Shown here: positions 45,623-54,194 of the stretch, in pieces | Numbering within the stretch: position 1 is the stretch's first letter | How the letters are laid out: each line of letters begins with the position of its first letter | Source: Pyrinomonadaceae bacterium MAG19_C2-C3 | Lineage (GTDB): Bacteria > Acidobacteriota > Blastocatellia > Pyrinomonadales > Pyrinomonadaceae | Direction of reading: 5' to 3' | DNA length: 54,197 nt | Assembly: GCA_024330265.1 (NCBI GenBank) | Contig: JANDLT010000035.1 | Span: 1 to 54,197 of the forward strand | Made by a program: the position numbers and the translations under genes | The notes under the pieces: generated by a model | Told to the model about the DNA's origin: nothing | Seen by the model: the letters and a program-made list of their open reading frames with translations, nothing else | Databases searched by the model: none

Positions 45623-47449
45623 ATGTCACAACAAGAATCAGCGATGAACGATTTGAGGGGAGCGGCGACGGCGGAAGAAAGTTTGTTTGACCGCTTGCGC
45701 GAAGCCTGCGCGCGAAGTCTCGGCGTGTCGCTCAACCGCAAGGAGGAGTTGTACATAGAGATTCTTAAATCTGCTTCTCTGCGTGATGTGAGTTACTGGT
45801 TACAAGTTTTTTTCGCCGCCGGAATTGCGACGCTCGGACTTGTGCTTAACTCGGTCGCGGTCATTATCGGTGCGATGCTGATTTCTCCACTCATGGGACC
45901 TATTCTCGCCAGCGGTCTTGCGCTTGCCGCCGGAGATTTGATTTTAGGCATCAGGGCTTTAACAAGTATTCTGTTGAGTTGCCTGTTAGCGATTGCGCTC
46001 GCGGTGTTGCTCGTCAGTATTCTACCGTTCAAGGAAATCACGGCTGAAATCGCGGCGCGGACGCAACCGAATACGCTTGATTTTGTCGTCGCGCTGTTCT
46101 CCGGCGCGGTCGGTTCGATTGCGATTTGTAAAGAAGTTAAAGGCGTTGTGACTTCGATTCCAGGCGTGGCGATTGCGGTGGCGTTGATGCCGCCTTTGTG
46201 TGTCACGGGTTTCGGTTTGGGCATCGCTTTAAGCTCCAATGTGGTGGAGGGTTTGCGTATCGCGCAGGGTGGCGGTTTGCTTTTCCTGACCAACCTCGTC
46301 GCCATCACGTTCACGGCGATGCTTGTTTTTCTGATGCTCCACATAGACACCTCGCACGTCAAAGAGCGTGTTCGAGAATGGCGCGAACATGATTTAACGA
46401 GTCGCAAAGTGCGCCTCGTGTTAAAGCAGTTGCCGGGTTACGAACGATTGAAACTCATCGGCAGTCTTCCGGCGCGCGTGATGTTGATTTTGCTGATGGT
46501 GTCTCTGCTGCTTGTGCCTTTGAGTCAATCGTTTGGCAAACTCAAACAGGAACTTTCGCGCAAGCAGCGCGACAACCTTGTGCGTCAGGCGGCAACCGAT
46601 GTCTGGCAGAAAGAGTTTTCACAGATGCCCGACGGCACGCCGCGCTGCTTCTTGGGCAACATCACCACGCAAGACCGCAACGGCAAACTCAATCTGGCGA
46701 TGCGCGTTTTTACAAGCAAACCCTATACGGCAAGCGAAGAGAACGATTACGCGACGCGCCTCGCTTCGCGTCTGCGTCTGCCACGCGATTTAATCGCCTT
46801 AAATCTCATCGAGATTCCAACCGCGACGAATGAACTACAAGCGCGTGCCGTCGAAGCGAAACCGACAGAGAACGCGCCGGAAAAAACAGCATCGAACATC
46901 ACTGACACGCAAGCCGAACTGACGCGCCTTGTCGCCAACGGGCTTGACGGCTTACCTCTGCCCGCCCCGGCACAACTCATCGGTTACGAAATGACGACGC
47001 GCCCGAACGCGCCGCTTGTCTTGCGCGTCGGTTATCTTAGCCCGCGCGAAATCAGTGCGGACGCGCAAAACATTCTCGCCGCCGACATCAATTCGCGTCT
47101 CTCCGATTCGCAATTACAAACATCCTTTGAGTGGTTTGAATCCGAGCGGCAACCCTTCGCTTTCAACCGCAACCAATTCGCCGTGACCGATGAAATGGGC
47201 GCGACTCTTGAACCCGTCGCCACCACCTTGCGACGATACCCGGATTTGCGTTTAGAAATCGTCTCCGGCGCAGACCGCACCGAACGCGAAGGAATTATTG
47301 AAGCCCGTGCCGAAGCGGTCATCGCTTATCTAAACGACCGTTGGCAAATACCGGGTTCGCGCCTCTCGCGGACGGTGAATGATAAGCCCGAAAGAAGTTT
47401 GATACTGAAGTTCACGCTGCTTCAAGGAACAAGCAATTCTGAAAAATGA
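45623..47449 (+). CDS. DUF389 membrane protein fused to an OmpA-like C-terminal domain
   Basis: 608 aa. The N-terminal half is a DUF389 (TIGR00341-like) membrane region with SVAVIIGAMLISPLMGPIL, FVVALFSGAVGSIAICKE and VALMPPLCVTGFGLGI. A further helix near 290-310 leads to a soluble part. That part includes a variable Thr/Ala-rich section and ends in an OmpA/MotB-like segment (LRRYPDLRLEIVSGADRTE...IEARAEAVIAYLNDRW). OmpA-like domains bind peptidoglycan, so this protein may anchor an inner-membrane transporter-like module to the wall. GAGGTCAGC precedes ATG 45623. It follows MscS on the same strand after a gap holding a gene remnant. Function of DUF389 is unknown. Confidence 0.85.
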   Translation: MSQQESAMNDLRGAATAEESLFDRLREACARSLGVSLNRKEELYIEILKSASLRDVSYWLQVFFAAGIATLGLVLNSVAVIIGAMLISPLMGPILASGLALAAGDLILGIRALTSILLSCLLAIALAVLLVSILPFKEITAEIAARTQPNTLDFVVALFSGAVGSIAICKEVKGVVTSIPGVAIAVALMPPLCVTGFGLGIALSSNVVEGLRIAQGGGLLFLTNLVAITFTAMLVFLMLHIDTSHVKERVREWREHDLTSRKVRLVLKQLPGYERLKLIGSLPARVMLILLMVSLLLVPLSQSFGKLKQELSRKQRDNLVRQAATDVWQKEFSQMPDGTPRCFLGNITTQDRNGKLNLAMRVFTSKPYTASEENDYATRLASRLRLPRDLIALNLIEIPTATNELQARAVEAKPTENAPEKTASNITDTQAELTRLVANGLDGLPLPAPAQLIGYEMTTRPNAPLVLRVGYLSPREISADAQNILAADINSRLSDSQLQTSFEWFESERQPFAFNRNQFAVTDEMGATLEPVATTLRRYPDLRLEIVSGADRTEREGIIEARAEAVIAYLNDRWQIPGSRLSRTVNDKPERSLILKFTLLQGTSNSEK

Positions 47450-47476
47450 TTCCCTAACTTCAATCTTCAAACTTAA

Positions 47477-47512
47477 AAAGCGGCGTGTGATTCAAAAATC
47501 ACACGCCGCTTT
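47477..47512. terminator. Intrinsic terminator-like hairpin
   Basis: A perfect 16-bp stem (47477-47492, 47497-47512) with a four-base loop CAAA; GC-rich core GCGGCGTGTGATT and A/T ends. It lies 28 bp after the DUF389-OmpA gene stop. Confidence 0.85.
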
Positions 47513-47569
47513 CTACGGACAAAATTTGGACATCTGAAAAATGTCACTTCGTAAGTGGTTGATTTACAT

Positions 47570-47728
47570 TAACGTCAGTTCGACGCAGAGGCGAAAGACT
47601 TTTTAGCCGCGAACTAACGCGAATAGGAACGCTAAATAAAACCCCCTTATTCGCGTTGTTTCGTGTTATTTCGCGGTTAAGGTTTTCGTTCCTGACGAAC
47701 ATCATTTCTTATATCGAACTCACGTTAC
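47570..47728. repeat. MITE-like element, TAACGTCAGTTCGA/TCGAACTCACGTTA ends
   Basis: Third copy of this family, with the cleanest ends (one mismatch over 14 bases). The interior holds GCCGCGAACTAACGCGAAT and its partner near 47649-47686. The trailing motif CATTTCTTATATCGAACTCAC is also present in the 17703-17845 copy. No ORF. Confidence 0.75.
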
Positions 47729-47738
47729 ATTATTATCC

Positions 47739-47761
47739 AAGCCTACAAATTCCCAGTGCCA
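47739..47761. repeat. 23-bp direct repeat, left copy (M15 peptidase gene fragment)
   Basis: Identical to 48852-48874, which encodes HWEFVGL-region residues at the end of the M15 peptidase. The two copies bracket the DUF4160/DUF2442 genes. In addition GTGTCCAAAAAAYGTCCAA occurs at 47821-47839 and 48719-48737, also inside the bracketed segment. Together these suggest an insertion or partial duplication. Confidence 0.8.
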
Positions 47762-47972
47762 AACTGAATAAAATTTTTCCCGCGCTGTATTTGTTGGACT
47801 TTGTGGTAATTATTTTTGAAGTGTCCAAAAAACGTCCAAACGATTTAACCTCCTTTTCGAGATTGCTCCGCCTACGCGCCGCCGTCGGGCGACGATAATA
47901 TGAGAAACGCCATCGTGTCGAATGTTTAATTCGCTGCTCAACAATAAGTTGAAATAATTGCTTGCGCCATTT

Positions 47973-48000
47973 GATAAACCGAAGCGTTTAGGTTTATCAT
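47973..48000. promoter_or_regulatory. Palindrome upstream of DUF4160 gene, possible operator
   Basis: TGATAAACC and GGTTTATCA flank a 10-base centre and end seven bases before the DUF4160 start. Its placement suits autoregulation of a two-gene module, but it could also be a chance or structural hairpin. Confidence 0.45.
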
Positions 48001-48007
48001 CCCTGTC

Positions 48008-48253
48008 ATGCCGAAGCTGCTCAACATTGACGGATTTAGGATTGTGACTTACCCGAACGACCATCTTCCGGCGCATGTTCACGTCATCAAAGACGGCGGC
48101 GTAATTGTAATCAACTTAAACGACGAAGGCATTGAACCTAGCGTGCGTGAGAGTCACGGCATGAAGCGTCAGGTTGAGCGCAAAGCGGTAAAAATAGTAA
48201 CGGAAAACAAAGCGGCGTTACTCGCCGGATGGAGAGAATGGCATGGCGGATAA
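48008..48253 (+). CDS. DUF4160 family protein
   Basis: 81 aa with the family pattern GFRIVTYPNDHLPAHVHVIK and a helical C-terminus (IVTENKAALLAGWREWHGG). DUF4160 genes are commonly followed by DUF2442 genes, and the pair resembles toxin-antitoxin organisation, although activity is not established as far as I know. It overlaps the next gene by 11 bp. The start lacks a good ribosome site. The base composition upstream is more A/T-rich than in neighbouring genes, consistent with recent arrival. Confidence 0.85.
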   Translation: MPKLLNIDGFRIVTYPNDHLPAHVHVIKDGGVIVINLNDEGIEPSVRESHGMKRQVERKAVKIVTENKAALLAGWREWHGG

Positions 48254-48674
48254 ATCAAAGAGAGACGCATTGGATATAGAGCTTGACGCGGCGCGCGAAC
48301 GCGGAAGCAGACGGCGCGACGAAGAACCACGCGCGACGGCTGCCTACTATGACACGGCAAGCGGGCGCATCGTCGTGGATTTAACCAACGGTTGTACGTT
48401 CATGTTTCCGGCGCATCTCGCGCAAGGCTTATCCGGTGCTGACCCGGAGCTAATCGCGGAGGTCGAAGTTGAGCCTTACGGCTTCGCGCTCCACTGGGAG
48501 AAACTTGACGCCGATTTAACCATCGCCGGATTGCTGGCAGGCATGTTCGGCTCAAAGACGTGGATGGCTGAGATAGGGCGCACAGGCGGCAGCCGCAAAT
48601 CGGAAGCTAAAACAGCGGCTTCACGCGCCAACGGCGCGAAGGGCGGCAGACCTCGCAAGCAACAAGCGGCTTAG
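48243..48674 (+). CDS. DUF2442 family protein with an AT-hook-like tail
   Basis: 143 aa. The DUF2442 core is about residues 30-105 (ASGRIVVDLTNGCTFMFPAH, VEVEPYGFALHWEKLDADL). A C-terminal segment (SRANGAKGGRPRKQQ) has the GRPRK form of an AT-hook, suggesting DNA binding. Overlaps DUF4160, so they are translated together. Probably the antitoxin or regulator of the pair; role unproven. Confidence 0.85.
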   Translation: MADKSKRDALDIELDAARERGSRRRDEEPRATAAYYDTASGRIVVDLTNGCTFMFPAHLAQGLSGADPELIAEVEVEPYGFALHWEKLDADLTIAGLLAGMFGSKTWMAEIGRTGGSRKSEAKTAASRANGAKGGRPRKQQAA

Positions 48675-48814
48675 GGCGCGATACAACTAATTTCGCTGCC
48701 GCTTGCGGGGCTTAAAAAGTGTCCAAAAAATGTCCAAGATGTATCGGAATTGCCGGATTTGCCGCATTTACCGGAATACTATGTTGTTTGAATCAGACGC
48801 GCTAAATTCTTGAT

Positions 48815-49828
48815 TTACTGAGTAATTGGTGCGTTTATGCTGTTTTCCGGTAAGCCTACAAATTCCCAGTGCCACGGCTCGTAAAAATACGGGCGAAACC
48901 CGAAGCGGGCGGCGTTGCGAACCAGCCACCGGTAAACGGGCGTTGAGGTTTGAAGCCGACGGTTTGCGTCCTTTGTATCAACCGGTTCGCCGCCGACGTA
49001 TAAATCGAGTGCGCGCCCGGTGAAGTGCGGGCTGTTGATGGCTAACCCGGCGCGCCCGGAGTTCGGTGATTGGCGGCGCAGTTTTTCTTGACGCGCGCGT
49101 GAGCGATACGCGGAGACGATTTTCAAGCGCGACTCACCGATTGAGAGTTGACCGTCGGACGTGGCGCGCAAGTTAAGCGTGCCGTCGGCAACCGCCGCCG
49201 CCACCATGCGCTTATATGCGTCGTAGGTTTGGCGTTCAACCATGCGCTCTTCGGCGGGTCGCTGCAAATCCCAGAAGTCCGTGACGGGTGCGGTCAACAT
49301 CTCGTTGGCGGGCGGCGTGTCGCGCTTCTTCAAACGGTCGGCTTGCCAGAACGCAATCATCCGCTGCCACGTTCCGACATCGAGAACGCCCGTCGCGGCG
49401 ACTCCCATTTCTTGTTGCCACGCGGCGAGACGCGCGGGGAAATCTGTGCGGCTCGTGCCGAAGGTTAATAAATCCGCGCCGACGGTCTGGCAAATCAGAG
49501 GCACATAAATCGCCCAACCGCGTTGATTCTTGCCGCCGAACGTCCATGACAAGTTCGCCTGCCAGCGGGCGTTCTGATTTAGTTTAACCGCGTCGCTGAT
49601 TTGGTCGGTTGAAGTGGCGACAGCGGTGTGCGCGGTGATAAGCGAATCGTCAGTATTGGAAATCGGTTGGACGAGTGAAGCGAATTGCGGCGCGGAAGCG
49701 TTTGGATAGATGCTTTGATTTTGCGTTTCAAGCGCGGCGCGATGCTGCCGCCAGATGTTAGCGGCGACGAATGCCGTCAACGCCGCGACGCACAACAGAG
49801 CGAGAAAGATTTTCCTATTGCTTCGCAT
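48815..49828 (-). CDS. M15 D-alanyl-D-alanine carboxypeptidase (VanY-like), exported
   Basis: 337 aa. The N-terminal signal anchor (IFLALLCVAALTAFVAANIW) is followed by a peptidoglycan-binding-like segment (FPARLAAWQQEMGVAATGVL) and the M15B catalytic domain. That domain has the zinc motif SPHFTGRALDL (SxHxxGxAxD), SAYRSRARQ, and EPWHWEFVG with the third ligand. It trims the terminal D-Ala from wall stem peptides outside the membrane. Its final codons contain the right copy of the 23-bp direct repeat (48852-48874). Confidence 0.9.
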   Translation of the reverse strand: MRSNRKIFLALLCVAALTAFVAANIWRQHRAALETQNQSIYPNASAPQFASLVQPISNTDDSLITAHTAVATSTDQISDAVKLNQNARWQANLSWTFGGKNQRGWAIYVPLICQTVGADLLTFGTSRTDFPARLAAWQQEMGVAATGVLDVGTWQRMIAFWQADRLKKRDTPPANEMLTAPVTDFWDLQRPAEERMVERQTYDAYKRMVAAAVADGTLNLRATSDGQLSIGESRLKIVSAYRSRARQEKLRRQSPNSGRAGLAINSPHFTGRALDLYVGGEPVDTKDANRRLQTSTPVYRWLVRNAARFGFRPYFYEPWHWEFVGLPENSINAPITQ

Positions 49829-49942
49829 CCTGATTCATCTCTAACGGTACAGGCGAAATTATTATCTTTCGCCTGTGCCGTTGGTTCAAGGTTCGATGCG
49901 AATCAGAATATCAAGTGTCGCCCAAGTCGTAAAAGTTCGCGC

Positions 49943-50803
49943 TTAAACTTTAACGGGCGCGTTTTCACTTTCGCCCAACTCCTGCAATGAGCTTTGCAAG
50001 ATGCTTTTCACGCGGTCGGTTGTGGTCGTGAAGTTGTCGAAGCCGGGCAGTTGTTCGGCGCGTTTATTAACCGTGCGGTCAAAATGTTCGACTCCTTCTT
50101 CGCCGCTAAACAGAGTTTTGATTAAGTAATCAACGTCTTTCGGCGGCTTCGTTCCCGTTCCGACCGGAGCCCAGAATTGGTCTATGACTTTGCGCGCGAT
50201 GCGTTGCGACAAGTTCGAGTCTTTGAGTTTGAGTTGCGCGATTGACCAGTAAAAGCGCGAGTGTAGGGCTTCTTCCTGTGCGACGGCGCGCAACAATTCT
50301 TCGAGAATCGGATGCTCGGCAAGCTTCCACAAACGGCGATAGCCTTGCAGGGTCGTCATCTCGTTTATCGCTCCCCAAGCCATATGCGTTCCGGTGAAAT
50401 GTCGCCCGAAAAGGTTTGTCACCCAGCACGTCAAACGGCTTTCCATCGTATAGCGAATAGGGATTTGCTGGCGGGCTTCTTCTTCCCATTTCTCGGTTGT
50501 CGCAACTCCGGCTTCGAGTAAGAAACGATTGAGCAGTTCGCCGTGCTGATTCTCTTCTTCGCTCCACCTATCCATGAAGCGACGAATCACGGGGTCTTTT
50601 CCGGTCGGCGTGCGAAGCAGTTCGTCGTAATAAACTTGCGTGAAGCTCTCCACATCGCGCATGTAAATCAGCACCGGGATGAAGGCTTTATTCAGTTCGT
50701 AGTTATCAATCTCTTTCCACTTGAAATCGTCGAGAAACTCTTTCGTCAAAGCGCGCGGTTGAGATTCATACCACGCCAGCACGTCGCGTTCGGTTTCAAA
50801 CAT
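49943..50803 (-). CDS. Acyl-ACP desaturase-like diiron protein
   Basis: 286 aa, soluble, ferritin-like helical bundle. Diiron ligands are visible in EENQHGELLN (ExxH) and EEALHSRFYW (ExxH), with further acids in helix MRDVESFTQVYYDE. This is the FA_desaturase_2 pattern; these enzymes put a double bond into acyl chains carried on ACP with O2 and ferredoxin. Somewhat shorter than plant stearoyl-ACP desaturases but the size of bacterial DesA1/2 types. GGGAGC upstream of the ATG is a plausible ribosome site. No electron donor gene is adjacent. Confidence 0.85.
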   Translation of the reverse strand: MFETERDVLAWYESQPRALTKEFLDDFKWKEIDNYELNKAFIPVLIYMRDVESFTQVYYDELLRTPTGKDPVIRRFMDRWSEEENQHGELLNRFLLEAGVATTEKWEEEARQQIPIRYTMESRLTCWVTNLFGRHFTGTHMAWGAINEMTTLQGYRRLWKLAEHPILEELLRAVAQEEALHSRFYWSIAQLKLKDSNLSQRIARKVIDQFWAPVGTGTKPPKDVDYLIKTLFSGEEGVEHFDRTVNKRAEQLPGFDNFTTTTDRVKSILQSSLQELGESENAPVKV

Positions 50804-50992
50804 AGCTTCTACCTGCTCCCATTAAAAGAATTTTACAAGTGCTTATTGAAAACTTACGTAGCGAGCGGCGTGAATGGTTTGCCATTCATGCGTAGGCTTC
50901 CAAGCCGCCGTGATAAAATCACGCTCATCAAAAACGTCGCAAGTTGGATTATGGTTTCCGCGTATAATCGAAAATTCGATTGAGGTTTAATC
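50804..50992. promoter_or_regulatory. Divergent promoter region with -10 box
   Basis: TATAAT at 50963-50968 lies 27 bp before the small membrane protein start and GAGG at 50982-50985 follows, so a short leader is likely. No clear -35 box. A small palindrome GAATGGTTTGCCATTC lies near 50870-50886. Confidence 0.4.
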
Positions 50993-50995
50993 GTG

Positions 50996-51244
50996 ATGAT
51001 AGAGTTAATCGCTTTGACTTTCGCGCTGGTGTTCGCGTGCTTCTTGCTTGTGTTCGTTATGCATCAAGCGTTTGTGCGCGGCGTCGGTTGGTTCGATGAG
51101 CGCGACACGCGGCGCGAACTCGAACGCCGTCGTCGTCGCCAACAACGACTTAACCAAACGCGCCCGCGCGCCGAAGTCAAAGCCGCAGTGCGTCCCGCGC
51201 GTCCCAAAGATGAAGATGAATGGTCGGAATTTATTGACGTGTGA
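50996..51244 (+). CDS. Small single-pass membrane protein with basic coiled region
   Basis: 82 aa. One N-terminal transmembrane helix (IELIALTFALVFACFLLVFV) is followed by an Arg-rich segment (RRELERRRRRQQRLNQ) and an acidic end (DEDEWSEFIDV). Orientation by the positive-inside rule puts the tail in the cytoplasm. No family recognised. GTG 50993 is an alternative start. Convergent with the quinone reductase gene. Confidence 0.7.
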   Translation: MIELIALTFALVFACFLLVFVMHQAFVRGVGWFDERDTRRELERRRRRQQRLNQTRPRAEVKAAVRPARPKDEDEWSEFIDV

Positions 51245-51319
51245 ATCAGGCTTGTATGAAAGCTTGTTGATTTGTCAGGGAGGCTTATTCTTGGCGTCCG
51301 GTTCATCCGGTGCGAAAGT

Positions 51320-52279
51320 TCAAGGCATCAAAACGATTTTGCCGTAAGCACCGGATTCCATGATTTTGCGATGGGCTTCGGCGGCACTCTCCAAAGGCAG
51401 TTCTTCACCAATCACCGGCTTCAAAGATTTATCTTGCAGACCTTCGGCGATGGCTTCGTGAATAATTTCGAGTTCAGCATCCGTCGCATTCATCAGTGAC
51501 ATGCCGATGATGCTCGCGTCGCGGCTCATCAAATCACGCGGGTTGATTTCAACCGTACCGCGATTGCCGACGACTACGACGCGCCCGCTTCTGGCGAGGA
51601 TTTTCAAATCCCGATTCAAGTTCACGTTCGCCAGCATCTCAAGCACGACATCCACGCCGCGCCCTTCCGTAATCTCCATCACTTCATCAAGGTAGTTTTC
51701 CCGCGTGTGGTCAAGCACATAGTCCGCCCCTTGCGCGAAGGTGAGGGCGCGCCCTTTCTGCGTCCCACCCGTGCCGATGATTTTCAAATCCCTGCCTTGC
51801 GCGAACTGCACCGCCGCCAACCCGACGCCGCCCGTCGCCCCGTGAACAAGAACAAATTCGCCCGCCTTCGCCTCTCCCCGCAACACCAGAGCGCAATACG
51901 CCGTCGCGTAAGGGACGCCCAGACACGCCGCCTCCGCATCCGAAATATGCGCGGGCAGTTTATGCACATCGCGCACCCGACACACGGCGTACTCGGCGTA
52001 AGTTCCGCTCACGCTGCCGGAAGTATAAACACGTTCGCCAATCTCGAAGCCCGCGACTTCCGCACCCTTTGCCGACACGATTCCGGCGGCATCCGTTCCC
52101 AAAATGAAAGGTGTCTCGCGCTTCGTGTGCAATCCGGCGCGTATGTAAGTCTCGACCGGATTGACGCCGACCGCCGCGATTTGCACCATGACCTCACCCG
52201 CTCCCGGCGCGGGTTCAGCCACATCTTCATAGCGCATGACATCCGGTTCTCCGTGTTCGTAAATGCGAATCGCTTTCAT
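51320..52279 (-). CDS. qor: NADPH:quinone oxidoreductase, zeta-crystallin-like
   Basis: 319 aa medium-chain reductase lacking zinc ligands. GVNPVETYIRAGLH, VLVHGATGGVGLAAVQFA (NADPH fold), EMLANVNLNRDLKIL and VVGNRGTVEINPRDLM match vertebrate zeta-crystallin closely as I remember it. It reduces quinones and reactive carbonyls by one- or two-electron transfer in the cytosol. It begins 47 bp after the putative glycosidase gene on the same strand, so the two may be cotranscribed. Confidence 0.92.
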   Translation of the reverse strand: MKAIRIYEHGEPDVMRYEDVAEPAPGAGEVMVQIAAVGVNPVETYIRAGLHTKRETPFILGTDAAGIVSAKGAEVAGFEIGERVYTSGSVSGTYAEYAVCRVRDVHKLPAHISDAEAACLGVPYATAYCALVLRGEAKAGEFVLVHGATGGVGLAAVQFAQGRDLKIIGTGGTQKGRALTFAQGADYVLDHTRENYLDEVMEITEGRGVDVVLEMLANVNLNRDLKILARSGRVVVVGNRGTVEINPRDLMSRDASIIGMSLMNATDAELEIIHEAIAEGLQDKSLKPVIGEELPLESAAEAHRKIMESGAYGKIVLMP

Positions 52280-52326
52280 CCAATCACCAATCTTTTAACG
52301 CTGTTCACTTTTCATTTTGCTTTCGC

Positions 52327-53931
52327 TTATGAGGGCTTTCCGGCTTCCTCATAGATGCTCTTGATTTTTGATTGTGCGGGGTTATCAAACCACCCGTTGA
52401 ACATCAAAATATCGCCTCTTTTGACCGCAGCCAAAAGGTCTTTGCGCCGCCCGTCCAAATCTCCGTCAGCCGCATAAATCACGCTGAAGGCTTGCGGGTA
52501 AATATCTCTCACAGCGTCGGGCGTGGCGGCGATGCCGTGATGAAAGAAGCTTTGATACGGCGCGGTGTGCGCATAATAATTCGTGTTCTCGTGTTCTGGA
52601 ACAAGCAAAATGTCCGGGTACTTATCGGCTAATCGTTTGAAAATCAAAGCGGAGAACGGAACATTCGGGTCGCCGTTGGAATCAACGTAGAACAGCGTGC
52701 ATCCCCATCGCTTTTTGGCGTAATCAATCTTTTCACTCAACGTCGTTTCCGCGTTCGGCGTTTCAATTTGAAAAACACCCGCATCGTAAGTTGAGCGCAC
52801 GGGACGTTGTGGACGAAGACACACACCGACGTGCAATCCGGCATCGGTGAATTTTTTGAAAAACTCGTCCACGACGCTTTGCATCTCCGTCGGAAGCGAA
52901 CGCGGGTCGCCGAGATAACTCGTCGCGTGCGGATATTCCTGCCCTTCCACGTCCCACAAAATCATCCCTTGCGCGTTCATGCTTTTCGTTATTCGCACGG
53001 CTTGGTCGGCGTAAGCCAGCAACCGCTCATGAAACTCCCTTTGTCCCGCCGGAGAAATCAAATCAGCTTGCCGATCATTGAACCACCCGCGCGGATTGCG
53101 CGGATTATTCATCTCGCTGCTGCTTAAAAACAATGCCGCAATCGGGCGACGGTCACGCCATTTGAGTTGCGGCGGATTGGCTTCGACGAATGCCTGTTTG
53201 ATGTCAGGGGCTAAATCGTCGAGCGAAGAATCGGTGTCGGCAAACCGCAAAGAAACATGATAACGGTCTGTCTGGTTCGGATAAATGGGACGGTCAATAA
53301 ACGAATCGAGCATCGGGGCGAGCCAACCAATATTCGCCGAACTTATCCAAATCGGTCGCACACTTAGTGACTCGCGTCCGGGAAAGCCGGTCAATAGTGA
53401 TCTTCCGATTTCATCATTACAAAACGCGAGCGCACCGTCGCCGTAGTCCGCGATGTTGACGGCGGGCGCGCCGACGTTCGGACTAAGCTGCGGATAATGC
53501 GTAATCCACCCGCGCGGCGGGCGCGGAAACTTAACCACGAGCGGCTGAATGATGATGCTGCGTAAGATGTGTTTTGAAGTGTTGGCAACCGTAATCTCAA
53601 AACCCACTCGTTGCGCACTCACGCGGTAAAGACATGTCACCGTTCCCCACGCGAATCGCCACTCGACACGATTCGCATTTCTATTTGCGACAACCTCATG
53701 CGCCATCGAAGCCTCGACGCTTCTGCCGTCCCACGTTTGCAAAGTCGCCCCGATAACCTGAAACTCGCCGTCAGCTAACAAGTCCGTGCCGTCGTAAGTC
53801 AGCGTTTGTATTCCCTTGTCGCCAATGATAATGGTCGCCTTTTGCGGCGTTGATTCGGCACGCGCGGTTTGCGGTATGAGTACGAAACACATCAATCCGG
53901 CAAATACCAATTTAAGCAACATCATAAACAT
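52327..53931 (-). CDS. Secreted protein with beta-sandwich and TIM-barrel-like glycosidase architecture
   Basis: 534 aa. Signal peptide LVFAGLMCFVLIPQTARA. The first ~240 residues look like a beta-sandwich (VEWRFAWGTVTCLYRVSAQR, VGFEITVANTSKHI). The rest has barrel-like features: a helix with LLAYADQAVRITKSMNAQG, then MILWDVEGQEYPHATSYLGD with acids at strand ends, AGLHVGVCLRPQRP, GCTLFYVDSNGD and ILLVPEHEN. The Asp-Glu pair in WDVEGQE, DSNGD and PEHEN are candidate catalytic acids. I cannot name a CAZy family. Likely acts on a polysaccharide outside the cell. Good length and composition; function is inference. Confidence 0.7.
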   Translation of the reverse strand: MFMMLLKLVFAGLMCFVLIPQTARAESTPQKATIIIGDKGIQTLTYDGTDLLADGEFQVIGATLQTWDGRSVEASMAHEVVANRNANRVEWRFAWGTVTCLYRVSAQRVGFEITVANTSKHILRSIIIQPLVVKFPRPPRGWITHYPQLSPNVGAPAVNIADYGDGALAFCNDEIGRSLLTGFPGRESLSVRPIWISSANIGWLAPMLDSFIDRPIYPNQTDRYHVSLRFADTDSSLDDLAPDIKQAFVEANPPQLKWRDRRPIAALFLSSSEMNNPRNPRGWFNDRQADLISPAGQREFHERLLAYADQAVRITKSMNAQGMILWDVEGQEYPHATSYLGDPRSLPTEMQSVVDEFFKKFTDAGLHVGVCLRPQRPVRSTYDAGVFQIETPNAETTLSEKIDYAKKRWGCTLFYVDSNGDPNVPFSALIFKRLADKYPDILLVPEHENTNYYAHTAPYQSFFHHGIAATPDAVRDIYPQAFSVIYAADGDLDGRRKDLLAAVKRGDILMFNGWFDNPAQSKIKSIYEEAGKPS

Positions 53932-54068
53932 TTAATTTCCGCTTCCAAAACATGAATTAGGATTCAAAGTATGAACACGCTTCGTGTTAGGGTGAACGCC
54001 TGATTACGTTACGGAGCAATATGTCTCTGTCAGTGAGCGAGAGCAAACACAAAGGTTAACAGACGGCG
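53932..54068. other. Intergenic region near window end
   Basis: Contains a short CACG-CTT-CGTG hairpin near 53970 and AAGGTTAAC as a possible ribosome site for the HicA remnant. Nothing else recognised. Confidence 0.35.
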
Positions 54069-54113
54069 ATGAAGGTTAAAGAAGTAATCAAGCTGATTGA
54101 AGCCGATGGCTAA
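54069..54113 (+). pseudogene. Truncated HicA-type toxin start
   Basis: ATG opens the frame MKVKEVIKLIEADG followed by TAA. This is the characteristic N-terminus of HicA mRNA interferases; intact proteins continue with W-x-x-x-R-x-x-G-S-H carrying the catalytic His. The break occurs exactly where another short frame begins (54108), suggesting a recombination or deletion junction. No hicB follows in the window. Confidence 0.7.
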
Positions 54114-54194
54114 ATCAGAACATAAAACATTGGCACACAATGAACAACTCAACCACTATGCACTGAAAGTGCATAGATTGCCGATGGACTGAAA
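54108..54194 (+). CDS. Short frame of uncertain status overlapping the HicA stop
   Basis: 28 codons (MAKSEHKTLAHNEQLNHYAL...), overlapping the HicA remnant by six bases. It runs into a palindromic repeat and then stops. It may be the start of a disrupted gene. The family is not recognised. Confidence 0.3.

Noticed and set aside
47656..47898. Plus-strand frame of 80 codons before DUF4160
   Set aside because: It runs from the MITE-like element into A/T-rich spacer, lacks a ribosome site and shows no domain.
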